Positions 1 through 10,338 of a stretch of 64,000 nucleotides of DNA are shown here, in pieces. The translations under genes were made by a program, and so were the position numbers. The stretch's first letter is position 1. Every line of letters begins with the position of its first letter. Under the pieces are notes generated by a model. That model ran no database searches, was not told the origin of the DNA, and saw only the letters and a program-made list of their open reading frames with translations. The stretch comes from Adineta vaga (Eukaryota; Rotifera): the NCBI GenBank assembly GCA_021613535.1, contig CP075495.1:16120001-16184000 (forward strand), given 5' to 3'.

Positions 1-1348
1 TGAGAAAAAGCGAGAAAATTTATATAGCAAAATAGTTTAAATCGTTTTTTTGCACTAGTGGCCATATTTCTTTTTGAATAGAAATATAAGGGAAACGTAG
101 CTTTTTTCACGGGCTATCAAACGTACTATATGAGAATTTTGGTACCTTCAATTTTTCTGATCAAATATCTCTTGAAAGATCAGGGAGAATCAAAAATATA
201 GCAAATTGTGTCCTAATGTTGCTTATTCTATCGAAATTTTCTCTGATAAAACTAAATATGGATTCATGTTTTACACATAGAATTAAAGCCCTGATCAAGA
301 GCTATCGAAATCACTAATTAAATGTTATTTTATCTTGTATCTTTGCCATGGAATAGAGTCAACAATAAAAGTGAAAATTTTGAATTAATAACCCCAAAAT
401 TAGGCTTCTTGTCCGTAGCTTTTTATATCGAAAAATAGATCAGAACCCCAACAATTTTATACCAAAATGCTCGTCTTAACAAGCTCTTTCTAATGGTATA
501 AAATTTATAGGGGGTTAGTGGGAAAAATCAAAATGGGCCGATTAGCGGTCTTATTAGCTCCCGTCCTTTTATAATTACTTATTATAAAGGAGCATTAGTT
601 TAATGGTATGTTGTTCATTTTGAAAAATCGACAGCGTCGACGAATAACGTCCGACTCGAAGAAGTACACCATTAATAATATTTCGAAATATATGTCGATG
701 ATGATCAGAAATAAATGTTACGACGTAATGGTAGTAGCGGCGGCGCCAGAAATTTGGACTAGGGTGGGCTCAGACGAAGGGGGAAAAAGCCAACTCCAAA
801 TTTTTAACACAAGTTCTAGGACTCTTGAAGTAAGGGAGTACAGTCGAAAGTATTCAGAGAAAACTTAATGTGTTGGAGGCCAATGTGGAATATGCCCTGG
901 AGTACGGGAGTACCACACTGAGTATGTGAGTATTAAATGGAGTACGAAAGTATAGATCAAAAAGTGTTCAAATACTATTAGAAGGACTAACTACAGGAGC
1001 CTATGAATGATAACCAACTTAAATTTTCAAAAGATTCTTTTAAATTATCAGTATTACATTTTTTTATTCTTGTAAACTGGTAATTGTTCGAGAAATTGTA
1101 ATACTAGCAAAGCTAATTATTATGTTCTATCGTTCAAAACATGACCCAATATAGGTTCAACAAGTACAAACACGTTCTTTTTCTGTTCTTTCATTGCCGT
1201 TCGGAATGCTCAACGAAATTATATATATATATATATATATATATAAGAACACAAATGAACTATATCCGTTAGCTTTACTCTTTCTTCAACCGGAAAGCAT
1301 ATAATTCATTTTGTAACTATACTTCGTTTATTAAATAAGCAATTTCAG
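1..1348. other. AT-rich stretch without a supported gene
   Basis: No homologous coding signal or splice-consistent exon chain was recognised here. An 86-codon open frame at 608-868 (+) has no recognisable motif and lies in anonymous AT-rich sequence, so it is not called. An AT dinucleotide tract lies at 1220-1245, just upstream of the acceptor of the exon that follows, and could be part of its intron. Confidence 0.5.
1220..1245. repeat. (AT)n microsatellite
   Basis: About 13 uninterrupted AT dinucleotides, seen directly. It sits about 100 bp before a predicted 3' splice site. Confidence 0.9.
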
Positions 1349-1681
1349 TCTTCTACCACACTTGATATTTCCGTCATTCCAAAAGATGCTCTCAGTTTAC
1401 GAAGAGATTCATTCAATTCTCTAGTGGAACAATTAACGTCGAAAGATATCAAAGATTTACTCAGGATACAAAAAATTTCGAACGCTCGTTGCTTTCTCAA
1501 CACAAATTCTTTGGCTGTCTTCGATATTAACAGTGATGATCCATCAGTTATTCAGCTTCAGGATCGTCTTTCGATAAAACTCTTGAATAGCAAACGAGCT
1601 GTTTTGGCAGGCGTTCATGGCTTTCTTAACTATCTTCAAGAATTAAATACTCAACTATATGAAAAGAAAGTAGCTGGTTAG
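1349..1681 (+). CDS. Terminal exon of an unrecognised protein
   Basis: An open frame of about 110 codons runs from a good 3' splice site (AATTTCAG ends at 1348) to a TAG stop at 1681. The frame has no ATG near its start. The only early start-like codon is the GTG at 1424, so it reads better as the last exon of a spliced gene whose 5' part lies upstream or is lost. The encoded segment is Leu/Ser/Asn-rich and soluble, with no membrane segment, signal peptide or catalytic motif that I recognise. I cannot name the family. It could equally be a relic of a gene broken by the retroelement remnants that follow on the other strand. Confidence that the exon is real is moderate; no function is proposed. 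Confidence 0.4.
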   Translation, partial: SSTTLDISVIPKDALSLRRDSFNSLVEQLTSKDIKDLLRIQKISNARCFLNTNSLAVFDINSDDPSVIQLQDRLSIKLLNSKRAVLAGVHGFLNYLQELNTQLYEKKVAG

Positions 1682-1767
1682 TTTCTATTGAGAAGAATTA
1701 ACCGATTTATCAAAAATTCACGTTTTTGAGACAAAGAGAGAAAGAAAAAAAGAGTTGTTTGTTTTGT

Positions 1768-1826
1768 GTACTTTATTGACTAGTTTCTGTCAAGTTACGA
1801 CTTGACTTCATCAGAACTTATATACA
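1768..1826 (-). ncRNA. Hammerhead ribozyme, minimal stem III (HHR-1)
   Basis: On the minus strand the core reads CUGAUGA (plus strand 1808-1814), then a stem II with complementary arms GUCAAG and CUUGAC, then GAAAC UA GUC (plus strand 1778-1787). Stem III is therefore the two-pair form AC/GU closed by a UA loop, with the GUC cleavage triplet. Stem I begins with a three-pair helix (GUU with AAU, one G-U pair) and may resume after an internal loop as GUAU/GUAC. The 10.1/11.1 position next to stem II is A/A rather than G/C, so activity could be weak. Tiny stem III hammerheads of this layout are known from Penelope-like retroelements, and a possible Penelope-type remnant ends 190 bp upstream on the same strand. 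Confidence 0.7.
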
Positions 1827-2017
1827 AAAAAACTCTTAATTAAATTACAATAAAAAACTTTTGGAATGAAAAAGAACGATGAACTATGTCAGGACTTGAA
1901 GAGCCCGCGACAATAAAAAACTAGGGTTAGATGAGCCCTTAGTTCTGCTCAAACTCCATTTAATCTCTTCTTCTTATTTAGAAAGGAGAAGAAGAGGTAG
2001 ACAGGTTTGTTAGTAAA

Positions 2018-2431
2018 TTATTTTAGGAACACCTTATTTGGTTTTTTATGTACTAAGTAATCTAGAAGGTTGTCTAATCTTCTAGAACCTACAATCGGTT
2101 TTCTATTGCAAATAGGTGTATCCGAGAAGCTTTCATTCCATAGTCTATGAAAACTGGTCGCAAAATCGCTCATACCTTTACAAAAGGAAAAATGGCACAT
2201 TATATTGACCTCGAAATCAATTTTCTTTTCTATTATTTCATTTCTTGTGTTATTTAGAAAGGTTCTTCTTATATGCAAGAAGTTCTCTTGTGATGGAATT
2301 GAACAACGAAAAACTTGCGAGACTCTTTCAAATTGTTTCAAAATGAAATTTAATGGATATTGGTTCAAGAGCAACGACATGCATATATGCGCTTCTTCTA
2401 GTTTATAATTATCATAACGTGAATAGAACAA
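2018..2431 (-). pseudogene. Penelope-like reverse transcriptase C-terminal relic (tentative)
   Basis: An isolated 137-codon frame. Two features suggest the thumb and linker end of a Penelope-like reverse transcriptase: a Leu-rich segment with NQYPLNFI followed by QFERV, resembling the N-G-Y-P step of those enzymes, and a C-terminal KPIVGSRRLDNLLDYLV segment resembling their RxxxLxxLV region. No catalytic YxDD segment, fingers or palm domain lies in the window upstream, so at most this is the 3' part of an element. The hammerhead ribozyme 190 bp downstream on the same strand fits a Penelope-like terminal repeat. The family assignment comes from remembered family features and is not certain. 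An unrelated host fragment is possible. Confidence 0.35.
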
Positions 2432-2561
2432 GGGGGGAAAAGCGATTTATGATTTATTGATTTAAAATGAGTTTAGTTGATTTATTTGATTTAATTGACT
2501 CAAAACTGATTTATCTGATTTATTTGACTCAAAATGATTTAAATCGCGCTTTTCCCCCTTG
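2429..2561. mobile_element. 133 bp MITE-like element with CAAGGGGG ends
   Basis: The left end CAAGGGGGGAAAAGCG and the right end CGCTTTTCCCCCTTG are inverted repeats, differing by one G and a CG insertion. The interior consists of degenerate repeats of GATTTATTTGA with AAAA spacers. No target-site duplication is obvious. It probably represents a very small non-autonomous element. Confidence 0.5.
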
Positions 2562-2991
2562 CCCTCAACACTCTCCAAACATTGCGATTGATATATCTCG
2601 CACTTAACTGCTTGGTGAAAATAAATCACGTAGAGATTGTTTCGTCTGAGTGATTGCTTCGTTTTATTAGGCAGTGAAGCATAAATTACTAGCGTACCGT
2701 TCTTCTGTTTGCGGACGGTTGATTACTGCAGTGAAAAAAGAGATATAAAAGCACGTGCCTCTTATATTCGTCTTTCGGTATTTTATTTTGTTGTTTTAAT
2801 ACACAAAAAGTGCATTTGATCGTACGACTAGACTCCAACTGTTGTTGGACATTATTTAACGATAGGAACTTCCACTAAAGGTAATTTTCGAATCGAATTT
2901 GAATTTGCATGATATTAGAGTCATAACCGTACTGATATTCGATGAATATTGTATCCTTCTTCAATTGTTGTTTCTTTCTCAGAAAAAAAAC

Positions 2992-3344
2992 ATGGTATCA
3001 ATACAAAATGAAGACATTCCTGTCGAAGAATTAATAAATGGGAACTTTTCCTCGACAACTCAACAGAATAATGAGATCTTAGTATCAAATTTACAGACCC
3101 TAACACATACTAATGAAAACATTCGCGATGAAACACAATTATTTATGTCACAAGAGAAAAGCTCTCGGTATGTTTCTTGCCACTCTATTTCTATCACTAT
3201 TATTTCTGTTGTTCTTGGTTAGGACAAGTATTTTATGTTCAAAACAACGTATTTCTATAACAGTGGTTGCAATTATTCTGTATATGAGTATATCGATGGC
3301 CACTGGTGTTTTATTAGTATATTTTAACCAACCAACAAAATTAA
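2992..3344 (+). CDS. N-terminal membrane-anchor exons, probably of the FG-GAP gene
   Basis: The ATG at 2992 follows an acceptor-like TTTCTCAG. Exon a runs to 3167 and a 55 bp GTATGT...TTAG intron covers 3168-3222. Exon b is 3223-3344. Together they encode 99 residues: about 70 polar ones (probably cytoplasmic), then one hydrophobic span (ISITVVAIILYMSISM and on to VLLVYF), i.e. a type II anchor. Exon b ends in phase 1 at a GTATGT donor. The FG-GAP exon beginning at 5971 after TGCTGTTTAG needs exactly one base, so the two join in frame, giving a 1506-residue membrane-anchored FG-GAP protein. A competing acceptor at 3388 would give a 77-residue tail stopping at 3621. I prefer the long product because otherwise the FG-GAP frame has no convincing start. 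RNA evidence would decide. Confidence 0.5.
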
Positions 3345-5936
3345 GTATGTTCATCTTCTCTTATTTTCTTACGAGGGAACGTTTTCAGCTGTCAAATATC
3401 TTGTGGATTCGGTCTTTCTACATAAGATAGACGCCAATGAGATATCAAATACCCCCAAAGAACAAGTACCCTTAGACCTTCTATCGAGAGATACAGACGT
3501 TTTACTGGAATTTTATGGCTTCATATGGTGTATACCTAAGTCGAACAAGCTCGGTCGTAAACGACTGTATACAGAGAAATACGGCGATATACGAAGAAAA
3601 AACCGCCGTTTACTAGCTTAGTACATGGAGGTTGTATACAGTCACAGAAATACACTATCGTATACAGAGCTCGTAACGATCGACGTGGGTAATGATAAAT
3701 CGAACAATGCCTAGGCCGAGCAATCCGGCACGGTAACGGCCTGTTTCGTGGTACTTCGCAGTTTTTGTGGAAGCAGTATTCTGGTGAATAAATCCGATGT
3801 TCGGATTTATAAGGTTCTACCAGAAACCGACAGGTATCTGTAGGAACTAGTAGCCGGATACGGTTACCGGATTCCTGCATCGAATTCCTAGCATTTTCCA
3901 GTGGGTTTCGGCCGGAAATAGCAAGTTTCCCGCGAGTTTTCGCCGGAACTTCAAGGAATACTACTTCGAGAATTATTGTCCTGGGTGATATTTCGACCTG
4001 AGATTTCGCTCACAGATAGATCTTTATGTGCATACAATCTCCTTAAAATTTCACTTCAAAAGAATGTTTCCCTCTTGAAATATTAAAGTTCCGATAACCA
4101 CCCTTATTCCATTATGAATGCTATAGAATTTGACATTTCTTGGTCTTTAATATTTCGGAAACGAAATATATTCTGTTGAGCTGAAATTTTAAGGCCATTG
4201 TGGTTACAGATAGCTAGATCGATCTGTCGGCAAAGTCTTAAGTCGACAAATCAACATTCGATTTGCTAGTATATAGCATGTGAGATCGTAAAAACCCAGC
4301 AAAATACCTATGACTCTGTATAAAAGGTCTAAGGGCACTTGTTCATTTAGAGTTTTTCATATCATATTGAGGTCTATTTTATGCACAAAGTTCGAATCTA
4401 AAAGCGATTTGACAGTGGAAAACGTTCCCTCGTTAGTACGAAAGTCAGTGTAAGAATTAGAGCTGCCGATAGGCCACTTTTTCGGCCTGTCCTGCCTGGC
4501 AGACGAAACCGGGCCCACTAATATTTCAATCCTTTGTTTCATCAATGGTTGTCTGAATCTTTTGGCATTAATCATAACACACGAGTACTCTTTCATATAC
4601 GCTGTTTCGCTACGTTGTCTATAGCAAAGTTTTCACAGATTAGATAACTTGAAAATCCGACAATTCCTTCAAAAAACATCCGCCTATTTGTTGATTTAAG
4701 ATAGAGATTCAAATGTGGTCTAATAAATGGATGTCGTGGATGCTGTATTACTTTCAATAACATCGTAGTTTTTTGTGTTGGATTTAAATAAATCCAATAT
4801 TTACTCACTAGAGTATGACGACTAAGGTAAAAAGACATAATGACAAGACAACTGTATATAAGAATATGATAATTAGAAATGTTCAAGGTGAGCAGTTTTT
4901 GTACTGTAATTCTATCATAACAAAAATTTCCTTAACCTTAATCCTACTTTAAGTTATCTTGTTCGAATCAAAATCCTATAGCCATACTCTATCATGTGAG
5001 GTAGAATAAAATAAAGGCAACTTTTAACGTCTCTTATGCTAATAGATGAAGAAAAGATGCTGATAAGGCATTTATATTTGAAGCTGTTGAAATGAAAGAG
5101 ATAAAGACGACAATGATACAATAAAAATTTTCTCATCAAATCACCTTGTTTCATTAAACCTATTGTAAGTGATAAATACAAAAAACGTGTTGCTGCTCTT
5201 ATGACTACGCAGACGAATAATTTATATACATTCTATTGAAATAAGTTAGTCATACTTATTTTCGTTTTTCTTTTGATTATGAAATACATTCAGTCTTTGT
5301 ATGGAATAAACTGTTCAGCGATTATAAATGATCCCATCAGTGAAGGAAATCATCAACTTATGACGCCATGGTATATTTTAACTTAAGTTGAAGAATGAGC
5401 ACTACATCAGATCCAGGCCATACCTTCGACCTGACCTGGTCTGCCGGTCAGGTCGGGTAGGAATACGTTGTGTTCATTCAATAGTTCAAAGAGTTTTTAA
5501 ATGGGTTGTCAGATTCTATATAAAACCATGTGGCAGATTTCTTAATCTGTCCTTCCAGGTTTTAACTAATTCTCTGGATTCAGGTATGCACCAGTTCCAG
5601 TTGATCAAATACCAGTCCGACTGCTACCAATCGGTTCACCCAACCAAGACTTCATTCTCAGTAAGTCTTAATTCGATTGGGTGATACCCGATCCAACTGA
5701 AAAATATCCAGTCGAACTGGATATCACCGAATCGGACGATGTCCTAGTGGGAATGAACAGTCTTGGTAGGGTGAGTCGACTGATGCATGTCTAGTCTAGA
5801 TTCAATATCATAATAACACATTAAGCACAACATTTTTCGTTTGCACATCTACATTCGTGAAGAACAAATGTAACAATAAATGCGTAGATGTTAATAATAG
5901 TATAGAAAATTCATTCCTTTTACCCGTTGTAAGTCC
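3345..5936. other. Probable 2.6 kb intron or intergenic insert
   Basis: Between the donor at 3345 and the acceptor at 5970. A short alternative exon (3389-3621, +) is open and in phase with exon b. Minus-strand frames at 4357-4596 and 4593-4886 have one hydrophobic stretch near the start of the second, but no family was recognised. GC is higher at 3640-3960 and 5400-5470 than around them, suggesting inserted repeats, but I could not define their ends. Confidence 0.4.
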
Positions 5937-8900
5937 ATGCGAGTATTTTCTTTTTCATTGTGCTGTTTAGTCCCGAAATGTGAACTGAAATTTATACGGA
6001 CGCTCCAAAATCCAATCGCCTACAATTATCGTCCACGATCTGTCGCTACTGGAGATTTCAACAATGATACGTGGCTAGATATTGCTGTTGGCAATTATGC
6101 TGCCGGTAATATCGCTATATTTCTTGGATACGGTAACGGTACGTTTGAAAATGCAATCATTTATTCACTTGGTTCTGGTTCTACTCCATACATGGTCGCT
6201 GTTGATGATTTAAACAATGATCACAAACTGGATTTTGCTATCGCAAATTTTGGTAGTAACAGTATTGCTGTATTTCTTGGATTAGGAAACGGTTCTTTCG
6301 TCATGGAAACATCACTTTCAACAGGCACATCTCGTCCAGTTTGGATTAACATAGCTGATTTCAATAATGACACTAAACTTGATATTGTCATTGCTAACTA
6401 TGGTACCGACAGTATAAGTATTAGTTTCGGATCTGGTAATGGACGGTTTTCATCACCAATTTCATACTTTATTGGCTATGATTCTCGGCCACTTGCAATT
6501 GCCAATGGAGATTTTAATGATGACAATCATGTGGATCTTGTCATCGCTAATTATGTCACAAATAATATTGCTATACTTTTCGGAAATGGAAACGGTAGTT
6601 TTGGTAATCAAACTACTTTCTCAACTGGTCCTAGTTTTCATCCATATTCGATCGTCGTTAGTCATTTCAATGACGACAACCTACTAGATATTGCCGTCGC
6701 GAATCATGGCACTAATAGTCTAGGTATATTCTTGGGTTATGGAAACGGACTTTTTTCAAGTCAAGTGATATATTCGCTGGGTACGGCTTCACCATATTCG
6801 ATTGGTGTTGGTGATTTTAATAAGGACAATCATTTGGATATAATAGTCAGCAATCATGGTACTAATAATATAGGCCTATTTTTTGGATATAAAAACGGTA
6901 GTTTTACAAGCCCACAAGTATATTCAACTGGATCTTCTTCTTCAGTTTCATTGGCTGTAGGTGACTTTAACAATGACGATGAAATAGACATTACTGTTGT
7001 CAATAATGATACTAATAGCATTGGTATACTTCAGGGTTCCTATAAGGCTTTTCAGACTCCAATGACATATCCTACTAACTCTCTACCAAGATCTATAGTT
7101 ACTGGTGATTTCAACAACGATACTCAATTAGATATTATCGTAGCTGCTGAGTGGGATAATAATATTGATGTACTTTTCGGATATGGTAACGGTTCGTTTG
7201 CAAATCGAATAACATATTCAACCGGTATTAATCCAAATTCTATAGCTGTTGGTGATTTTAATAATGATACTCGATTAGATGTCGCCGTCGCTAATCGCGA
7301 TTCTGATAATGTTGGAATACTTCACGGATATGTCAATGGCTCGTTTGCAGAGCAAATCACATATTCAACCGGTGCTGATTCTAGACCATATTGTTTAGCT
7401 GTTGGTGATTTAAATAATGATACTCGATTAGATATTGTCGTCGCTAACTCTAATACAAACAATGTGGGTGTACTGCTTGGCTATGGTAACGGTTCATTTG
7501 CTCATCAAATAACATATTTTACTGGCACTGGTTCTGTTCCACGCTCCGTAGGCATTGGTGATTTTAACAACGATGGGTTGCTGGACATCGTCGTTGCTAA
7601 TTATGGCAGTAACAATTTAGGTATATTTCTTGGATCCGCTAACGGATCTTTTAGCAATCAAACGACATATTCAACTGGTAATAGTTCCTCTCCATATTCT
7701 CTGGCTATTGGTGACTTTAACAATGATCATCGATTGGATATCACTGTCGCTAATTTTGCTGGTAGTAATATAGGTGTCTTTTTTGGATACGGTAACGGAT
7801 CTTTTGAAAATCAAATGACATACTCAACTGGTTCTTTTCCATCCTGTATAACTACTGGTAATTTCAACAATGACACTCTACTGGACATCGTTGTTGCTAA
7901 TTCTGGCAGTAATAATCTAGATTTTTTTTTCGGTTATGGTAATAAGCTGTTTTTACATCATAGAACATATGCAACTGACTATAATCCTGAAGGTATAGTT
8001 GTGGCTGATTTTAATAACGACGCTCGTCCAGATATTGTTGTGTCTAACTCTGGTAGCAACAATATTGGCGTACTACTCCGATATGATATTGGAAGTCTTA
8101 CAACGGGAATCACATTTGCATTAGCAGGTGCATCTCGTTTACGATATGTTGCCGTTGCTGATTTTGATAAAGACAATCGATTGGATATCGTGGTTAGTAA
8201 TTATGGTAGTGATAATATAGGAATTCTTTTTGGATATGCGAATGGCACGTTTGAAAATCAGTTGATGCTTACAACTGGCTTAAATTCGCATCCATATGCG
8301 ATGGTTGTCGGTGATTTCAACAATGATAATGAATTAGATGTCGGTACAGCTAACTATGGCAGTAAAAGTTTAAGTATGATTCTTGGGAAAGGAAAAAGAT
8401 TATTTACAACTCAATCATGGTATGGAAGTTCTTTCGATTCTCCTCCATTTGCTTTGGGTATTGGTGATTTTAACAACGATAAACGATCAGAGATTGTTGT
8501 CGCCTACGATGATATCGATAATATAGATATTTTCATTGCATATGATACTGGATCTTTTACAACAACCACATTGTCAACTGGATCTTATCCAGTATATATA
8601 TCCACTGTCGATTTAAATAATGACAAAATACTGGATATCATTGTCTCTAATTTTGGTTCTAAAACCGTAGGCATTTTTCTTGGATATAGTAATGGTTCAT
8701 TTGCAAATCAGATAACATATTCAACTGATAACAGACCATGGACTCTAGCTGTTGGTGATTTTAACCATGATACATACCAAGATATAGTAGTTCTTAATTA
8801 TTATGACGATAATGTAGAAATCCATTTTGGATATGGTAATGGTTCGTTTTCAAATCAAACAAAGTATTCAACTGGTATAGGTCCCATAGCAGCAGTAGTT

Positions 8901-10193
8901 GCTGATTTTAATAATGATACTCATCTGGATTTTATTATCGCCAATTTGATCGACAACAGTATCGATGTATTTCTTGGATATGGTAATGCTTCGTTTTCAT
9001 CTCAAACAACATATTCAACTGGTGCTGATTCTAATCCATACTGTCTGGTTGTTGCTGATTTTAATAACGATAGCCGATTGGATATAGCTGTTGGCAATCA
9101 AATCTCTAATAATATAGGGATATTTCTCGGTTATGGTAATGGATCTTTTACAACTCAAATAACATATGCAACTGGTCCGGATTCGAACCCGACCTCTATA
9201 GATATTGGTGATTTCAATAACGACACTATATTAGATATCGTTGTTGCTAATTTTGGTACTAACAATATCGGAGTTTTTATTGGATATGGGAATGGATCAT
9301 TTGCAACGCAAACAACATATCCAACTGGCACTGGTCCTCAGTATGTATCCGTTGGTGATTATAATAACGATGCTTTACTGGATATCGCTATTGCTAATGG
9401 TGGTGACAATAATGTAGGTGTGCTCCTAGGGCGTGTTGATGGTTCGTTTGATGCACAAACAACATATTCAACTGGTACTGATTCTAATCCACAATGGTTA
9501 ACTGTTGGTGATTTCAATAACGATGGTCGACTAGATATTGTTTCGTCCAATTCTAATGGCAACAATATATGTGTACTTTATGGATATGCTAGTGTAGCCT
9601 TTATATATCGGATGACATTAATAACTGGTAATGGTTCTCGTCCATACTCATTCGCCATTGCTGATTTTAATAATGATAACCATACAGATATTGTTGTAAC
9701 TAATTCTGGTAGTAATAATGTTGGTATTTTTCTTGGATATGGCAATTATTCTTTTACGCCACAAACGACATATTCAGTTGGATCCTTGCCATACTCTATA
9801 GCTATGGGTGATTTCAACAACGACAACTTGCTGGATATAACTGTCGCTAACTTTGGTAGCAATACTCTAGGTGTTCTTCTTGGACATGGTAATGGTTCAT
9901 TTTCTCATCAAATCATGTATTCAAGTGACACTAGACCAAGTTTTATAGCTGTTGCTAATTTTAATAACGATACCTTCTCAGACATCATTGTCGCTAATTA
10001 TGATACGAATAATATCGGTGTTTTTTTGGGACATGGAAATGGTTGTTTCGCAGATGTAATGATAGTTTCGATCGGTGTTGGATCTCATCCATTCTTCATT
10101 GTCGTTGGTGATTTTAACAATGATACAAAACTTGATTTTGCCGTTGCAAACGAGGGCAAAGACAACTTAGAAACATTTTTGCAAACTTGTTAA
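5937..10193 (+). CDS. Giant FG-GAP/VCBS repeat protein (28 repeats)
   Basis: A 1418-codon frame with no intron. It is almost wholly built from about 28 repeats of some 50 residues with the consensus GDFNNDTxLDIVVAN, then NNIGVFLGYGNGSF, then a TYSTG strand. This is the FG-GAP/VCBS blade motif of integrin-alpha-like beta-propellers; the DxNxD segments are the usual calcium-binding loops. Many N-x-S/T sequons fit an extracellular, glycosylated protein. The repeats continue almost to the C-terminus (ending LQTC); no C-terminal anchor or catalytic domain follows. The ATG at 5937 lies inside a likely intron end (acceptor at 5970 after TTTTTCATTGTGCTGTTTAG), so the mature start is probably supplied by the anchor exons at 2992-3344. 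Such proteins are abundant in bdelloid rotifers and resemble bacterial ones; ligand and role are unknown, adhesion or recognition being the usual guess. Confidence 0.9.
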   Translation: MRVFSFSLCCLVPKCELKFIRTLQNPIAYNYRPRSVATGDFNNDTWLDIAVGNYAAGNIAIFLGYGNGTFENAIIYSLGSGSTPYMVAVDDLNNDHKLDFAIANFGSNSIAVFLGLGNGSFVMETSLSTGTSRPVWINIADFNNDTKLDIVIANYGTDSISISFGSGNGRFSSPISYFIGYDSRPLAIANGDFNDDNHVDLVIANYVTNNIAILFGNGNGSFGNQTTFSTGPSFHPYSIVVSHFNDDNLLDIAVANHGTNSLGIFLGYGNGLFSSQVIYSLGTASPYSIGVGDFNKDNHLDIIVSNHGTNNIGLFFGYKNGSFTSPQVYSTGSSSSVSLAVGDFNNDDEIDITVVNNDTNSIGILQGSYKAFQTPMTYPTNSLPRSIVTGDFNNDTQLDIIVAAEWDNNIDVLFGYGNGSFANRITYSTGINPNSIAVGDFNNDTRLDVAVANRDSDNVGILHGYVNGSFAEQITYSTGADSRPYCLAVGDLNNDTRLDIVVANSNTNNVGVLLGYGNGSFAHQITYFTGTGSVPRSVGIGDFNNDGLLDIVVANYGSNNLGIFLGSANGSFSNQTTYSTGNSSSPYSLAIGDFNNDHRLDITVANFAGSNIGVFFGYGNGSFENQMTYSTGSFPSCITTGNFNNDTLLDIVVANSGSNNLDFFFGYGNKLFLHHRTYATDYNPEGIVVADFNNDARPDIVVSNSGSNNIGVLLRYDIGSLTTGITFALAGASRLRYVAVADFDKDNRLDIVVSNYGSDNIGILFGYANGTFENQLMLTTGLNSHPYAMVVGDFNNDNELDVGTANYGSKSLSMILGKGKRLFTTQSWYGSSFDSPPFALGIGDFNNDKRSEIVVAYDDIDNIDIFIAYDTGSFTTTTLSTGSYPVYISTVDLNNDKILDIIVSNFGSKTVGIFLGYSNGSFANQITYSTDNRPWTLAVGDFNHDTYQDIVVLNYYDDNVEIHFGYGNGSFSNQTKYSTGIGPIAAVVADFNNDTHLDFIIANLIDNSIDVFLGYGNASFSSQTTYSTGADSNPYCLVVADFNNDSRLDIAVGNQISNNIGIFLGYGNGSFTTQITYATGPDSNPTSIDIGDFNNDTILDIVVANFGTNNIGVFIGYGNGSFATQTTYPTGTGPQYVSVGDYNNDALLDIAIANGGDNNVGVLLGRVDGSFDAQTTYSTGTDSNPQWLTVGDFNNDGRLDIVSSNSNGNNICVLYGYASVAFIYRMTLITGNGSRPYSFAIADFNNDNHTDIVVTNSGSNNVGIFLGYGNYSFTPQTTYSVGSLPYSIAMGDFNNDNLLDITVANFGSNTLGVLLGHGNGSFSHQIMYSSDTRPSFIAVANFNNDTFSDIIVANYDTNNIGVFLGHGNGCFADVMIVSIGVGSHPFFIVVGDFNNDTKLDFAVANEGKDNLETFLQTC

Positions 10194-10293
10194 TATTCTA
10201 TCTCTTATTTTATGCTTTTACTCTTGTTCCTGATTTTTAACATTCGCTTGTTGCTTTTTATATTTCATAGAAGTTCTTTGAGGGTGAGATAAT

Positions 10294-10338
10294 AGTCATG
10301 ACTAGTTTCGAACCCACTACGGTTCTCATCAGATGACT
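10294..10338 (-). ncRNA. Hammerhead ribozyme, minimal stem III (HHR-2)
   Basis: The minus strand reads stem I AGUCAU, core CUGAUGA, stem II GAACC with loop GUAGUG and GGUUC, then GAA, stem III AC-UA-GU, cleavage-site C, and stem I AUGACU. All conserved core bases and a perfect 6-bp stem I are present. Predicted cleavage is between plus-strand positions 10300 and 10299. It lies 100 bp past the FG-GAP stop, in antisense. Confidence 0.85.

Noticed and set aside
608-868. 86-codon open frame with MLFILKNRQRRR start
   Set aside because: No motif, no splice context and lies in anonymous sequence; the length is not unusual for chance.
5388-5684. 98-codon open frame in the large intron
   Set aside because: Overlaps GC-rich inverted words (GACCTGACC, TCCAGT) typical of repeat debris; no domain.
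5937-5970. ATG at 5937 and MRVFSFSLCCLV as a signal peptide for the FG-GAP protein
   Set aside because: The segment coincides with a short GTAAGT...TGTTTAG intron-like stretch and the upstream anchor exons join in phase at 5971; the leader is probably intronic, though not disproved.
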